Shown piece after piece: positions 16,665-25,522 of a stretch of 64,000 bases of DNA; positions within the stretch are counted from its first letter, which is position 1, and the number at the start of each line of letters is the position of its first letter. Origin of the DNA: CBFFRJ01 sp051486985 (GTDB lineage: Bacteria > Pseudomonadota > Gammaproteobacteria > Enterobacterales > Enterobacteriaceae); contig NZ_JAHVDV010000017.1 of assembly GCF_051486985.1 (NCBI RefSeq), forward strand, positions 39,067 through 103,066. The letters run 5' to 3'. The position numbers were made by a program, and so were the translations under genes. The notes below the pieces were generated by a model. That model was given only the letters and a program-made list of their open reading frames with translations, searched no databases and was not told where the DNA came from.

Positions 16665-17039
16665 ATGAAAACCCAGGCCACGGTGACACAACCGTCTGCC
16701 GTACCCGGTTCGCCACTGCTGCAAGTCAGTGGCGCACTGGTGCTGATTATTGCCCTGATACTCGCTGCGGCCTGGATTGCCAAACGCACCGGCTTTGCGG
16801 GTAAAAACGCAGGCGCTCGCGGGTTGAAAATCAGCGCCAGTACCTCCGTTGGCCCGCGCGAGCGAGTGGTCATCGTCGATGTCGATGATGCGCGACTGGT
16901 ACTGGGGGTCACGGCCGGGCAAATCAATCTGCTTCATAAACTGCCTCCTGCACCTGTCGAACCTGAGAAGGTGAACGAGAAGACCCCGGACTTTCAGTCC
17001 GTGATGAAGAATTTGCTTAAGCGTTCCGGGAGATCCTGA
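16665..17039 (+). CDS. fliO: Flagellar export gate assembly protein FliO
   Basis: FliO is a small membrane protein that supports assembly of the FliP ring. The 124 residues contain one membrane helix (about 23-42, LVLIIALILAAAWIAKRTG) followed by a cytoplasmic domain with SVGPRERVVIVDVDDARLVLGV, the FliO/MopB signature. Its stop overlaps the start of fliP by one base, consistent with coupled translation. Confidence 0.93.
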   Translation: MKTQATVTQPSAVPGSPLLQVSGALVLIIALILAAAWIAKRTGFAGKNAGARGLKISASTSVGPRERVVIVDVDDARLVLGVTAGQINLLHKLPPAPVEPEKVNEKTPDFQSVMKNLLKRSGRS

Positions 17040-17776
17040 TGCGCCGTTTGTTACCTTTCGCGCTGGCCGGCTTAGGCCTGGTCGCCCCTGCCGCTTTTGC
17101 CCAGCTTCCCGGACTCGTCAGCCAACCCCTCGCAGGCGGAGGCCAGACCTGGTCTTTACCGGTGCAGACGCTGGTTTTTATCACCTCCCTGACCTTCCTG
17201 CCCGCCATTTTGCTGATGATGACCAGTTTCACTCGCATCATTATCGTCTTTGGCCTGCTGCGAAATGCGCTGGGTACGCCTTCTGCGCCGCCAAACCAGG
17301 TATTGCTCGGACTGGCGCTGTTTCTGACCTTTTTTATTATGTCTCCGGTCATCGATAAAATTTATACCGAGGCCTATCAGCCTTTCACTGAGAGCAAGAT
17401 TTCGGTGGATGTGGCACTGGAGCGCGGGGCACAGCCGCTGCGTGAATTTATGATGCGCCAGACCCGCGAAGCTGACCTTGCGCTCTTTGCCCGTCTGGCA
17501 AACAGCCCGCCAATTCAGGGCCCTGAAGCCGTGCCGATGCGGATACTGCTCCCCGCCTATGTGACCAGCGAACTGAAGACGGCGTTTCAGATTGGCTTTA
17601 CCATTTTTATTCCGTTTCTGATTATTGATCTGGTTATCGCCAGCGTGCTGATGGCGCTCGGGATGATGATGGTGCCTCCGGCCACCATTGCGTTGCCCTT
17701 TAAGCTGATGCTGTTTGTGCTGGTGGACGGATGGCAACTGCTGGTCGGTTCACTGGCCCAGAGCTTTTACAGTTAG
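17039..17776 (+). CDS. fliP: Flagellar export gate protein FliP
   Basis: FliP is the main ring component of the flagellar export gate. The 245-residue protein starts with a cleavable-type signal (FALAGLGLVAPAAFAQ, with A-x-A before Q). The membrane segments of the FliP/SctR family follow: TLVFITSLTFLPAILLMMTSFTRIIIVFGLLR and the C-terminal FTIFIPFLIIDLVIASVLMALGMMM. Confidence 0.96.
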   Translation: MRRLLPFALAGLGLVAPAAFAQLPGLVSQPLAGGGQTWSLPVQTLVFITSLTFLPAILLMMTSFTRIIIVFGLLRNALGTPSAPPNQVLLGLALFLTFFIMSPVIDKIYTEAYQPFTESKISVDVALERGAQPLREFMMRQTREADLALFARLANSPPIQGPEAVPMRILLPAYVTSELKTAFQIGFTIFIPFLIIDLVIASVLMALGMMMVPPATIALPFKLMLFVLVDGWQLLVGSLAQSFYS

Positions 17777-17785
17777 GAGTAAAGA

Positions 17786-18055
17786 ATGACACCCGAATCA
17801 GTCATGATGATGGGCACCGAGGCCATGAAAGTGGCGCTTGCCCTCGCTGCCCCGCTCCTGCTTATCGCGCTGGTGACCGGTCTTATCATCAGTATCCTGC
17901 AGGCTGCGACCCAGATTAACGAAATGACGCTGTCATTCATTCCAAAAATCATCGCGGTATTCGTGGCGATCATCGTTGCCGGCCCGTGGATGCTGAACCT
18001 GCTGCTGGATTACATGCGCTCCCTGTTTACTAACCTGCCGTACATCATCGGGTAA
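17786..18055 (+). CDS. fliQ: Flagellar export gate protein FliQ
   Basis: FliQ is a two-helix hairpin that packs around FliP and FliR in the gate. The 89 residues have two hydrophobic helices separated by the conserved loop LQAATQINEMTLSFIPK. The length matches E. coli FliQ. GGAGT lies upstream of the ATG. Confidence 0.96.
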   Translation: MTPESVMMMGTEAMKVALALAAPLLLIALVTGLIISILQAATQINEMTLSFIPKIIAVFVAIIVAGPWMLNLLLDYMRSLFTNLPYIIG

Positions 18056-18061
18056 GCGGCA

Positions 18062-18856
18062 ATGTTGCAGGTTTCCAGCGATCAGTGGCTTGCCTGGCTC
18101 AGTATGTATTTCTGGCCATTCGTTCGCATCATGGCGTTAATTATGACCGCCCCTATTCTGAGCGAGCGGAGTATCCCGAGGCGGGTGAAAGTGGGTCTGG
18201 GCCTGATGATTACGTTTATTGTCGCCCCGACGCTGCCTGTCAATAACACCACTATCTTTTCCGCAAGTGCCGTCTGGATGATCTTCCAGCAAATGCTGAT
18301 CGGCATTGCGCTGGGCTTTACGATGCAGTTCGCTTTTGCCGCCATTCGTACCGCTGGGGAGTTGATCGGCTTGTCGATGGGCCTCTCCTTCGCCACCTTT
18401 GTCGACCCCACTAACCACCTCAACATGCCGGTTCTGGCGCGACTGGTAGATATGCTGGTGTTACTGCTGTTCATGACCTTTAACGGCCATTTATGGCTCA
18501 TTTCGATGCTGGTGGACACCTTTCACACGCTGCCTGTCGGCGGCGATCCTATCAACAGTAATGCGTTTATGGCACTGACGCGTGCGGCTGGCATGATTTT
18601 CCTGAATGGACTGATGCTGGCGTTGCCCATTATTACCTTGCTGCTCACAGCTAACCTTGCGTTAGGTTTGCTCAACAGAATGGCCCCCCAGCTGTCCGTG
18701 TTTGTGATCGGCTTTCCCATTACCTTAAGCGTTGGCATGTTGCTCATGATGGCAATGATGCCGCTTATTGCTCCTTTCTCCGAACGTTTATTTAGCGAGA
18801 TATTCAATCTGTTAGCGGATATTGTGAGCGAGTTACCCCGAAATACTATTCCCTGA
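18062..18856 (+). CDS. fliR: Flagellar export gate protein FliR
   Basis: FliR closes the FliPQR export gate. The 264-residue protein is strongly hydrophobic with about five to six membrane segments. It has family features such as RIMALIMTAPILSERSIPRRVKVGL near the N-terminus and the helix with APQLSVFVIGFPI near the C-terminus. It is the last gene of the fliL operon; no strong terminator with a T-run is seen after it. Confidence 0.96.
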   Translation: MLQVSSDQWLAWLSMYFWPFVRIMALIMTAPILSERSIPRRVKVGLGLMITFIVAPTLPVNNTTIFSASAVWMIFQQMLIGIALGFTMQFAFAAIRTAGELIGLSMGLSFATFVDPTNHLNMPVLARLVDMLVLLLFMTFNGHLWLISMLVDTFHTLPVGGDPINSNAFMALTRAAGMIFLNGLMLALPIITLLLTANLALGLLNRMAPQLSVFVIGFPITLSVGMLLMMAMMPLIAPFSERLFSEIFNLLADIVSELPRNTIP

Positions 18857-18977
18857 CGACCTCATGGACATCTTGAGGATAATCCTAAAGTGAAACTGGC
18901 GTAATACCCCCCACGATATACCCCACGCGGTTTAATTGTTTTTAGCACTCTCACATAACCTAAGATTTACTTTACTT

Positions 18978-18990
18978 TAAGATGATTCCT
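18978..18990. promoter_or_regulatory. Candidate RcsAB box upstream of rcsA
   Basis: TAAGATGATTCCT closely fits the RcsAB consensus (TAAGAATATTCCTA type). It lies about 140 bp before the rcsA start in the 271-bp gap after fliR. RcsA is known in E. coli to activate its own gene through such a box, so the same loop is likely here. Confidence 0.6.
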
Positions 18991-19127
18991 GGCAAATTAT
19001 ACGTAACTTTACGGGATAGTGGTTTCGCCTGAGGTCTACATCCTGCTCATTGTTATTACTATTTTGTTTTGTGATTCAGACCTTTGGCGAGGGTGAATTA
19101 TCGTTACGCATTGAGTGAGGGTATGCC

Positions 19128-19751
19128 ATGTCAACGATTATCATGGATTTATGCAGTTATACCCGCCTGGGACTAACGGGGTATCTGGCGAGTCGGGGGG
19201 TTAAGAAGCGAGAAATCAACGATGTAAATACCGTTGAAGAACTTGAATCAGTATGTTCCGCGCTACAGCCATCGGTGGTGTTTATTAATGAGGATTGCTT
19301 TATTCACGACCCGGTAAGCAGTCAACATATCAAAGAAATCATTAATCAACATCCTCGTACTTTATTTATCGTTTTTATGGCAATAGCCAATATTCATTTT
19401 GATGAATATCTGTTAGTCAGAAAAAACTTATTGATCAGTTCAAAATCTATTAAGCCTGAATCTCTGGATGTCTTTTTAGCCGATTATCTTAGTAAAGAAA
19501 AAAAGAATATTGCCCTTGCTAATTTACCTACGCTTTCCCTGAGTCGCACGGAATCAAGCATGCTGAAGATGTGGATGTCCGGGCAGGATACGATTCAGAT
19601 TTCGGATCAAATGAATATCAAGGCAAAAACGGTCTCATCACATAAGGGAAATATTAAAAGGAAAATTAAAACGCATAATAAGCAAGTGATCTATCACGTG
19701 GTCCGCCTGACGGACAATGTTACCAGCGGTATTTTCGTCAATATGCGCTAA
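19128..19751 (+). CDS. rcsA: Transcriptional regulator RcsA
   Basis: RcsA is the Lon-sensitive partner of RcsB and activates colanic-acid capsule genes while repressing flhDC. The 207-residue protein starts MSTIIMDLCSYTRLGLTGYL as in E. coli and Klebsiella RcsA. It ends in a LuxR-type helix-turn-helix (SRTESSMLKMWMSGQDTIQI, then MNIKAKTVSSHKGNIKRKIK). It is the usual neighbour of the fliR end. The gene is AT-rich relative to the fli genes, as in other enterics. A candidate RcsAB box lies upstream. Confidence 0.96.
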   Translation: MSTIIMDLCSYTRLGLTGYLASRGVKKREINDVNTVEELESVCSALQPSVVFINEDCFIHDPVSSQHIKEIINQHPRTLFIVFMAIANIHFDEYLLVRKNLLISSKSIKPESLDVFLADYLSKEKKNIALANLPTLSLSRTESSMLKMWMSGQDTIQISDQMNIKAKTVSSHKGNIKRKIKTHNKQVIYHVVRLTDNVTSGIFVNMR

Positions 19752-19765
19752 ACCCAAGGGCTTCA

Positions 19766-19790
19766 CCCTCCTTGCCGGGAGGGCGAATTT
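19766..19790. terminator. Hairpin between convergent rcsA and dsrB
   Basis: CCCTCC and GGAGGG pair around a 6-base loop, followed on the plus side by GCGAATTT. It sits between the stops of rcsA and dsrB, so it could end rcsA and perhaps dsrB. The T-run is weak. Confidence 0.5.
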
Positions 19791-19792
19791 AA

Positions 19793-19981
19793 CTATTCGA
19801 CTTTTTCGACAAAAACCCCGTCCGGATGGTCCTTTTCATTAAAGAACCAGATACCGAGCGGGTAATCATCAAGCGAAACCAGGTACATTGTCCCTTCACT
19901 GAATTCTTCTATCGCCAGCACCACTCCCGGGCGGCGTGGACCACCGTCCGTCTTGACCGTCACACGATCGTTAACCTTCAT
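19793..19981 (-). CDS. dsrB: DsrB protein, function unknown
   Basis: The 62-residue protein (MKVNDRVTVKTDGGPRRPGV...) matches E. coli DsrB almost along its whole length, including GVVLAIEEFSEGTMYLVSL and the end VEKVE. The start at 19981 has AGGAGCG just upstream; the longer frame to 20026 is not supported. DsrB is a small conserved enterobacterial protein of unknown role, known to be under RpoS and H-NS influence in E. coli. It converges on rcsA and is divergent from yodD. Confidence 0.93.
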   Translation of the reverse strand: MKVNDRVTVKTDGGPRRPGVVLAIEEFSEGTMYLVSLDDYPLGIWFFNEKDHPDGVFVEKVE

Positions 19982-20106
19982 AACGCTCCTCCTGTCTGAT
20001 TTGTGCCAGTGTAGAACAATTCTCATTACCTGACAGCGTCCTGGCGTTCAGCTGGCTATTTTTTCTACCGACTATACTTAATCCTGGCTCAGCCGATGAG
20101 GTAAGC

Positions 20107-20334
20107 ATGATGAAAACCGACAAAGCGAACAACGGCACCGTCAAAGGTGACGTGGACGTGGATGCGTTGCTGGCTGCAATCAATGAGATTAGCGAAAGTA
20201 ACGTCCGGCGCGTGGACGACAGCGAAGGAGAGCGGGTCAGCGTCGATGGACGGGAGTTTCATACCTGGCGTGAACTGGCGGAGGCTTTTGAACTGGATGT
20301 CCATGATTTCAGCATCAGCGAGTTAACCCGCTGA
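20107..20334 (+). CDS. yodD: YodD family stress protein
   Basis: The 75-residue protein matches E. coli YodD, particularly VDVDALLAAINEISES and VSVDGREFHTWRELAEAFELD. YodD is induced by peroxide, cadmium and acid in E. coli; its molecular role is unknown. ATG 20107 and ATG 20110 are both possible with GAGG at 20098-20101. Its stop lies only 3 bp before the 3' end of the oppositely transcribed dsrA, so the dsrA terminator may serve both. Confidence 0.9.
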   Translation: MMKTDKANNGTVKGDVDVDALLAAINEISESNVRRVDDSEGERVSVDGREFHTWRELAEAFELDVHDFSISELTR

Positions 20335-20337
20335 AAT

Positions 20338-20425
20338 AAAAAATCCCGGTCATGAGTGACCGGGACAAAGCTTGCTCTCGCAAGAAGCACTTAAAAATTC
20401 GTTACATCAGGGAATCTGATGTAGC
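20338..20425 (-). ncRNA. dsrA: Small regulatory RNA DsrA
   Basis: Read on the minus strand, the sequence follows E. coli DsrA in order. It has a first hairpin ACATCAG-ATTCCC-TGATGT, the rpoS-pairing stretch TAACGAATTTTTAAGTGCTT, a middle hairpin CTTGCGAGAGCAAG, and a terminator TCCCGGTCACTCATGACCGGGA followed by six T. The gene is about 88 nt against 87 in E. coli. Upstream there is a -35-like TTGTCT and a -10-like TACAGT at 17-bp spacing (20430-20458). DsrA is an Hfq-binding RNA that activates rpoS translation at low temperature and blocks hns translation. The terminator is slightly longer than in E. coli. Identity is by sequence recognition and synteny (rcsA-dsrB-yodD-dsrA-mpgP). Confidence 0.9.
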
Positions 20426-20638
20426 ACGCACTGTATCCGCAAACTATTTGCAAGACAAGGATATATTTGGGGTCTCAATCATTAGTTTTGAAATATATTT
20501 CAGGCACATAATTACGCAAACGTAAGGCTGGCGCGTCCTCCAACCCGCATCTTGCTAAGGCGGGCGGAAAGCGGCGTGGCTAAATTGAGATTTGTCTTAG
20601 CAGTAAATGCCTGGCTGATAACAACTACAGGAGTTTGT

Positions 20639-21478
20639 ATGCCCACATTACACGATGCGCTGCTGGTATTTTCCGATGTTGATGGCACCCTGATGGACAA
20701 TCATACCGGGGAATGGCAGGCGGCCGCCCCCTGGCTTACACGCCTGCGCGACCAGCAAATTCCGCTCATTCTCTGTAGCAGCAAAACGGCGGCTGAGATG
20801 GTCGCGATTCAGCGCATTCTGGGTCTTCAGGGCTTGCCCTTTATTGCCGAAAACGGGGCGGTTATCCAGCTGGATGAACACTGGCAGGACAGCGCTGATT
20901 ATCCACGTATTATTCAGGGCGCGTCACACGACGAAATCTTTAGCGTGCTGTCTCAACTGCGCGAACGGGATGGGGTTAAGTTTACCGCCTTGAGCGAGCT
21001 GGATGAGCATGCGCTGGAAGAGGTAACCGGACTTCCCCCTGCTCAGGCGGGGCTGGCACGTTTGCAGGAGGCGTCGGAAACGGTCATCTGGCGCGACAGT
21101 GACGAACAGCTGGAGACATTTAATACTACGCTGGCAAGCCTGGGTCTGCGCTTCGTACAGGGGGCGCGATTCTGGCACGTACTTGATGAACGCGCCGGGA
21201 AAGATCGGGCGGTGAACTGGCTGACGCGTCAGTATCACCATTATCACAACCGCGCTTTCACTACGCTTGGACTGGGAGATGGGCCTAATGACGCCCCCTT
21301 ACTGGACAACGTCGATTTTGCCATTGTGGTTAAAGGATTAAACCGTCAGGGTATTGAGCTGCGGGATGACACTCCCTCGCGCGTTTATCACACCACCCTT
21401 GAAGGCGCGGCAGGCTGGCGCGAGGGGATGGATCACATGCTGGGTGGCGCGGACGATGCGTCCTGCGCACAAACCTGA
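20639..21478 (+). CDS. mpgP: Mannosyl-3-phosphoglycerate phosphatase-type HAD hydrolase (YedP)
   Basis: The 279-residue protein is of the Cof/MPGP branch of HAD phosphatases, which would remove phosphate from mannosyl-3-phosphoglycerate; the physiological substrate in enterics is uncertain. The nucleophile motif DVDGT is at residues 13-17, motif II includes LCSSKTAAEM, and the C-terminal motif is GLGDGPNDAPLL. I start at ATG 20639 (MPTLHDALL) with AGGAG upstream; the in-frame extension to 20552 looks non-coding. Its 3' end overlaps the convergent dgcQ by 46 bp. Confidence 0.92.
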   Translation: MPTLHDALLVFSDVDGTLMDNHTGEWQAAAPWLTRLRDQQIPLILCSSKTAAEMVAIQRILGLQGLPFIAENGAVIQLDEHWQDSADYPRIIQGASHDEIFSVLSQLRERDGVKFTALSELDEHALEEVTGLPPAQAGLARLQEASETVIWRDSDEQLETFNTTLASLGLRFVQGARFWHVLDERAGKDRAVNWLTRQYHHYHNRAFTTLGLGDGPNDAPLLDNVDFAIVVKGLNRQGIELRDDTPSRVYHTTLEGAAGWREGMDHMLGGADDASCAQT

Positions 21479-23154
21479 TTACGACCAGAACGTTTGGCGA
21501 CGTATAAACGGCTGTCGGCAACGGATTGCAGGTACTGAAAATCATAGTTACTGGTTTCCTGGGCGCTGCTCACCCCGAATGAGGCGCTGATACGGATGGT
21601 CTGACTTTTGGTCACCAGGATCTCTTTGCCACTGATGCGCGCCCGAATGCGCTCTGCAATGCGGGCAGCCTCCTCAAGGGTACTACCGGGGAGAAGAACG
21701 CAAAACTCTTCCCCGCCTACCCGACCTGCCATGTCAGGCTCGCGCAGGGAGCTACCGATCAGGCGTGCGGCATGCGACAGCACCAAATCCCCTGCCTGAT
21801 GACCGTAACGGTCATTAATATGTTTAAAGTGATCCAGATCGATTTGAATCACCGAGAAAGGAAGCTGATTCGCCACGCCTTCGGCAGAGAGCACCTTTGC
21901 CCGCTCGAATAGCGCCCCCCGGTTCGGGAGCCGGGTGAGCGGATCGTACCAGGCCTGCCACTGCAATGTGTGCTGCAGGCGGTACATATTGCTGACCATC
22001 CTGCGGATAACGCCCCAGGCAATCAGCAACATACAGGTAAAGAGCAGCCATAACAGGGCCAGCGCAATGCTTATCGAACCAAAATCCCCCCCGAGTCCTT
22101 CCCGCAGGGTGTGAACGCGCAGCATGACACCCTCAAAATGCCTTAGCTTTTCCCAGCTGACAAAACGCGCTCCCACGCGCATCCAGCCCGTCATTTCACG
22201 ACTCATCGCCTGGTTGAGGGTGTGACGTTCGTCAGGGGTGAAGCCATGAAGCTGCTCATCCGCGGAGGAGAGCGAGCTCGCCAGCAGTGACCATTGACTG
22301 TCATACAGCTGATAGTCACCATCTTTTTCCGTCTGTCGCGCCTCGACCAGAATCTGGCGCAATGATGTAACGGTGAAACTCATGGCTAGCACGCCATACC
22401 AGTAATTTTGGTAATCGAGCGGCACACTGGCGGTGACAACGGCGTCATTATTGCCAGCCTGATGAGCCTGATCGGTAAACCAGCGCACGCCGCGCCCCGT
22501 ATTACGCGCTTCACGCTGTTGGCTAAACCACGCCCGGGTCAGCAACTGGTAGTACTCGCGGGTAATAGTGTCACGGGGCGTGACCGGGTTCGTAGAGAGA
22601 TAGAAGCCCGCGCGGGAAACGTACCAGGCCTGACGCGGGCGCATCACCGATGTCGAGGCCAGCCGGAACAGATAACCCAGCTCAAGGGCGGCGGTGAGTT
22701 CGTTATGCAGGAGTTCGTTATCGCGGCTCAGTAAGGGGCTCTGATCGACAGAGTAATCTGACACGCCATACAGCGGGAGTGTTCGTCGGTTATCCAGTTC
22801 AATCTGCCAGTCAGGAAGCATTCTCTGACCTTCAAATTTTCCCTGCACATTACGTAACACCTCAAAGGCGAGCGGCGTTTGCAGCGCGCCCTGCATACCG
22901 TTGCGGAAAAAAATCAGGCGATCGACGCCGACCTGTAACTGCCTGTCCAGCTCATTGCTGACGTTATCCAGTGCATTGCGCTCGCTGGCAATATAGGCAT
23001 CCCGGAGAACCACCACTTCTCGCCATGTGAGGAGAGTGGAGCAGACGAGGACGATAACGAAGCAAAGGTTAACCACCCAACTGGGATCGAACCCTTTTTT
23101 TAGCCTCTCAAGCCTCGAAGGGCTTTTTACGACGCTGGTCTGTCGCACAGTCAC
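21433..23154 (-). CDS. dgcQ: Diguanylate cyclase DgcQ (YedQ)
   Basis: DgcQ makes cyclic di-GMP and in E. coli/Salmonella promotes cellulose synthesis. The 573-residue protein has a membrane helix near residues 29-45, a periplasmic CHASE-type sensor domain (about 50-350), a second membrane helix near 355-380, and a C-terminal GGDEF domain. The active site reads GGEEF (about residue 478) and the inhibitory I-site is intact (REPD five residues before it), so product feedback is expected. Its 3' end overlaps mpgP on the other strand, which would give antisense overlap of the two mRNAs. Confidence 0.94.
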   Translation of the reverse strand: MTVRQTSVVKSPSRLERLKKGFDPSWVVNLCFVIVLVCSTLLTWREVVVLRDAYIASERNALDNVSNELDRQLQVGVDRLIFFRNGMQGALQTPLAFEVLRNVQGKFEGQRMLPDWQIELDNRRTLPLYGVSDYSVDQSPLLSRDNELLHNELTAALELGYLFRLASTSVMRPRQAWYVSRAGFYLSTNPVTPRDTITREYYQLLTRAWFSQQREARNTGRGVRWFTDQAHQAGNNDAVVTASVPLDYQNYWYGVLAMSFTVTSLRQILVEARQTEKDGDYQLYDSQWSLLASSLSSADEQLHGFTPDERHTLNQAMSREMTGWMRVGARFVSWEKLRHFEGVMLRVHTLREGLGGDFGSISIALALLWLLFTCMLLIAWGVIRRMVSNMYRLQHTLQWQAWYDPLTRLPNRGALFERAKVLSAEGVANQLPFSVIQIDLDHFKHINDRYGHQAGDLVLSHAARLIGSSLREPDMAGRVGGEEFCVLLPGSTLEEAARIAERIRARISGKEILVTKSQTIRISASFGVSSAQETSNYDFQYLQSVADSRLYVAKRSGRNQVCAQDASSAPPSM

Positions 23155-23210
23155 TCCCTGGGATGGTGAAAGGTAGCATTACGTTGCCCGCAGACGATGC
23201 GACCCTAAAT

Positions 23211-23235
23211 GAAAACGCCCGGGCATGCCGGGCAT
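23211..23235 (-). terminator. Terminator of yodC
   Basis: On the minus strand a GCCCGG / CCGGGC stem with a 5-base loop is followed by GTTTTC. It begins 9 bp after the yodC stop. The T-run is short. Confidence 0.5.
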
Positions 23236-23243
23236 TTCAATGG

Positions 23244-23426
23244 CTATGCTTGTTCGCAAGCGCACTGTCGGGTGCCAGAAACCAGCTCCTCTTCCCGAAA
23301 GGCTTCACGTTTTACGGCATATCCGTCATACCAGCGGCATTCAACCATGCCACTGGCATAACCGGTCACTATCATGGCAGGGCCGCCGTTTTTCGCTGTC
23401 ACTTCATCACTGACCAAAAAGACCAT
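23244..23426 (-). CDS. yodC: YodC, DUF2158 family protein
   Basis: The 60-residue protein matches E. coli YodC, with the DUF2158 core KNGGPAMIVTGYASGMVECRW. I chose the ATG at 23426 because GGAGG lies 5 bases upstream; the frame could start five codons earlier at 23441. The function is unknown. It lies upstream of dgcQ on the same strand. Confidence 0.88.
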   Translation of the reverse strand: MVFLVSDEVTAKNGGPAMIVTGYASGMVECRWYDGYAVKREAFREEELVSGTRQCACEQA

Positions 23427-23505
23427 TATTGCCTCCGGCATCAGGGTGAAACGTTTTCACCTTAGACGACATTGTCATGAATTGCGTAACAACGGACCTC
23501 CCTTT

Positions 23506-24417
23506 TTATGATTTTCCTTTGCGCAGTCCGGAGACGGCTTTGACCGCCAGCAGCACGATGGCGCCTACCACCAGCCCCGTTAACAGGTTTGCCAGCATGG
23601 GCAGCAGGGCCTGTAAAATGGCAGGGTAACCGGCAGCAAAGGACTCGATAGCATGGTGCAACGGTGCTATACCATGTACCACGATCCCCCCGCCCACCAG
23701 AAACATAGCCAGCGTACCGACGACCGATAAAACTTTCATCAGCCAGGGGGCGACAATTAACAGTCCCTTGCCGATGACCTGCGCCAGCATGGCTTTCTTT
23801 TCAACCAGCCAGTAACCCATGTCATCCAGCTTAACGATGATACCGACCAGGCCATATACTCCCAGCGTCACTATCAGCGCAATGCCTGACAGCACCAGAA
23901 CCTGGTTGAGCAGAGGCGCCTCCGCCACAATACCCAGCGTGATAGCGACGATTTCGGCTGAGAGGATAAAGTCCGTACGTATTGCGCCTTTCACCTTGTC
24001 ACGCTCAAATACTTTAGGATCCTGCGCGGCTATCGCCTGAAGACGCTGTTGTCTCACTTCCGGGCTTTCGGGGTGCTTACGCGCATGGAGGGTATGAACC
24101 ACTTTCTCCAGCCCTTCAAAACACAAAAAGGCCCCGCCCACCATCAATAAAGGCGTAACCGCCCAGGGGATAAACGCACTGATGAGCAACGCCAGCGGAA
24201 CCAGAATGACTTTATTAAGCAGCGAGCCTTTCGCTACGCTCCAGACCACCGGCAGCTCACGGTTTGCACGTACCCCCGTCACCTGCTGCGCGTTCAGGGA
24301 GAGATCATCCCCCAGTACACCTGCTGTCTTCTTTGCCGCCAGTTTACCCATCACTGAAATGTCATCCAGCAGTGTGGCAATGTCATCCAGAAGAGTTAAT
24401 AAGCTACTTCCTGCCAA
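23506..24417 (-). CDS. yedI: Inner membrane protein YedI (DUF808)
   Basis: The 303-residue protein begins MAGSSLLTLLDDIATLLDDIS and matches the DUF808 family throughout. It has several membrane segments, for example near 75-100 (LVPLALLISAFIPWAVTPLLMVGGA), near 160-195, and a C-terminal GLVVGAIVLLAVKAVSG. The start codon is TTG, supported by AGGAAGG 5 bases upstream and by the conserved N-terminus. The function is unknown. It is divergent from yedA. Confidence 0.93.
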   Translation of the reverse strand: MAGSSLLTLLDDIATLLDDISVMGKLAAKKTAGVLGDDLSLNAQQVTGVRANRELPVVWSVAKGSLLNKVILVPLALLISAFIPWAVTPLLMVGGAFLCFEGLEKVVHTLHARKHPESPEVRQQRLQAIAAQDPKVFERDKVKGAIRTDFILSAEIVAITLGIVAEAPLLNQVLVLSGIALIVTLGVYGLVGIIVKLDDMGYWLVEKKAMLAQVIGKGLLIVAPWLMKVLSVVGTLAMFLVGGGIVVHGIAPLHHAIESFAAGYPAILQALLPMLANLLTGLVVGAIVLLAVKAVSGLRKGKS

Positions 24418-24603
24418 AATATCCTTCCTTATTAAAAGCCGTCATGATCGATTCACCACCTAAGTATGATGTAAAAAGCGAGGTACGAAAATCGCTTGAG
24501 CACTGGCAACAGAAATTTAACAGTAAAACACCACTCGCCTCTCGCAAGTCCGATAGTTTTCGCGTTAACTATATGCTTCCTTTTTATTTCGCAGTGAGGG
24601 AGT

Positions 24604-25515
24604 ATGCGATTCCGGCACGTTCTACCGCTTCTGGGTTCACTTTTTGCACTTTATATTATCTGGGGTTCCACCTATTTTGTTATCCGCATAGGCGTTGAGA
24701 GCTGGCCACCGTTTTTGATGGCAGGGACACGTTTTCTCTCAGCCGGACTGTTGCTGACCGCCTTTTTACTGCTGACCGGACACAAACTTCCTCCGCTTCG
24801 GCCCCTTCTGAATGCCGCCCTGATTGGCGTACTGCTGCTTGCTGTAGGTAATGGTTTTGTCACCGTGGCCGAACATCAGAATGTGCCTTCCGGTATTGCT
24901 GCGGTGGTCGTTGCGACGGTGCCCCTGTTCACGCTCTGCTTTAGCCACTTCTTTGGTATCAAAACGCGCAAGCTTGAGTGGATGGGGATTGCGATTGGTC
25001 TTGCCGGCATCATTTTGCTTAACAGCGGAGGTAACCTCAGCGGTAATCCCTGGGGTGCACTGATGATCCTTGTCGGATCCATGAGCTGGGCCTTCGGCTC
25101 TGTCTACGGTTCACGTATCACACTGCCCATCGGTATGATGGCTGGTGCCATCGAGATGCTGGCGGCAGGCATTGTACTGCTGGCCGCCTCGTGGCTGTCC
25201 GGTGAACGCCTGACGACACTGCCGACCACCGAAGGGTTTTTAGCCGTGGGCTATCTGGCGCTATTTGGTTCTATTATCGCCATTAATGCCTACATGTATC
25301 TCATCCGTAATGTCAGCCCGGCCGTGGCGACCAGCTACGCGTATGTTAATCCGGTTGTGGCTGTGTTACTGGGCACAGGTTTCGGCGGAGAATATCTCTC
25401 ATCAACCGAGTGGATAGCGCTGGGCATTATTATCATGGCCGTCGTGCTGGTGACCCTTGGGAAATATCTCTTCCCGGCTCGTCCGGTTATCACTGCCTGC
25501 AAAACTGAGAAATAA
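24604..25515 (+). CDS. yedA: EamA-family permease YedA
   Basis: The 303-residue protein is a drug/metabolite (DMT) superfamily permease with ten expected membrane helices in two EamA halves. Motifs include LYIIWGSTYFVIRIGVESWPP near the N-terminus and SPAVATSYAYVNPVVAVLLG in the second half. The substrate is unknown. GAGGGAGT lies just before the ATG. It converges on vsr, with an 8-bp gap between the stops. Confidence 0.93.
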   Translation: MRFRHVLPLLGSLFALYIIWGSTYFVIRIGVESWPPFLMAGTRFLSAGLLLTAFLLLTGHKLPPLRPLLNAALIGVLLLAVGNGFVTVAEHQNVPSGIAAVVVATVPLFTLCFSHFFGIKTRKLEWMGIAIGLAGIILLNSGGNLSGNPWGALMILVGSMSWAFGSVYGSRITLPIGMMAGAIEMLAAGIVLLAASWLSGERLTTLPTTEGFLAVGYLALFGSIIAINAYMYLIRNVSPAVATSYAYVNPVVAVLLGTGFGGEYLSSTEWIALGIIIMAVVLVTLGKYLFPARPVITACKTEK

Positions 25516-25522
25516 GCCCCGG

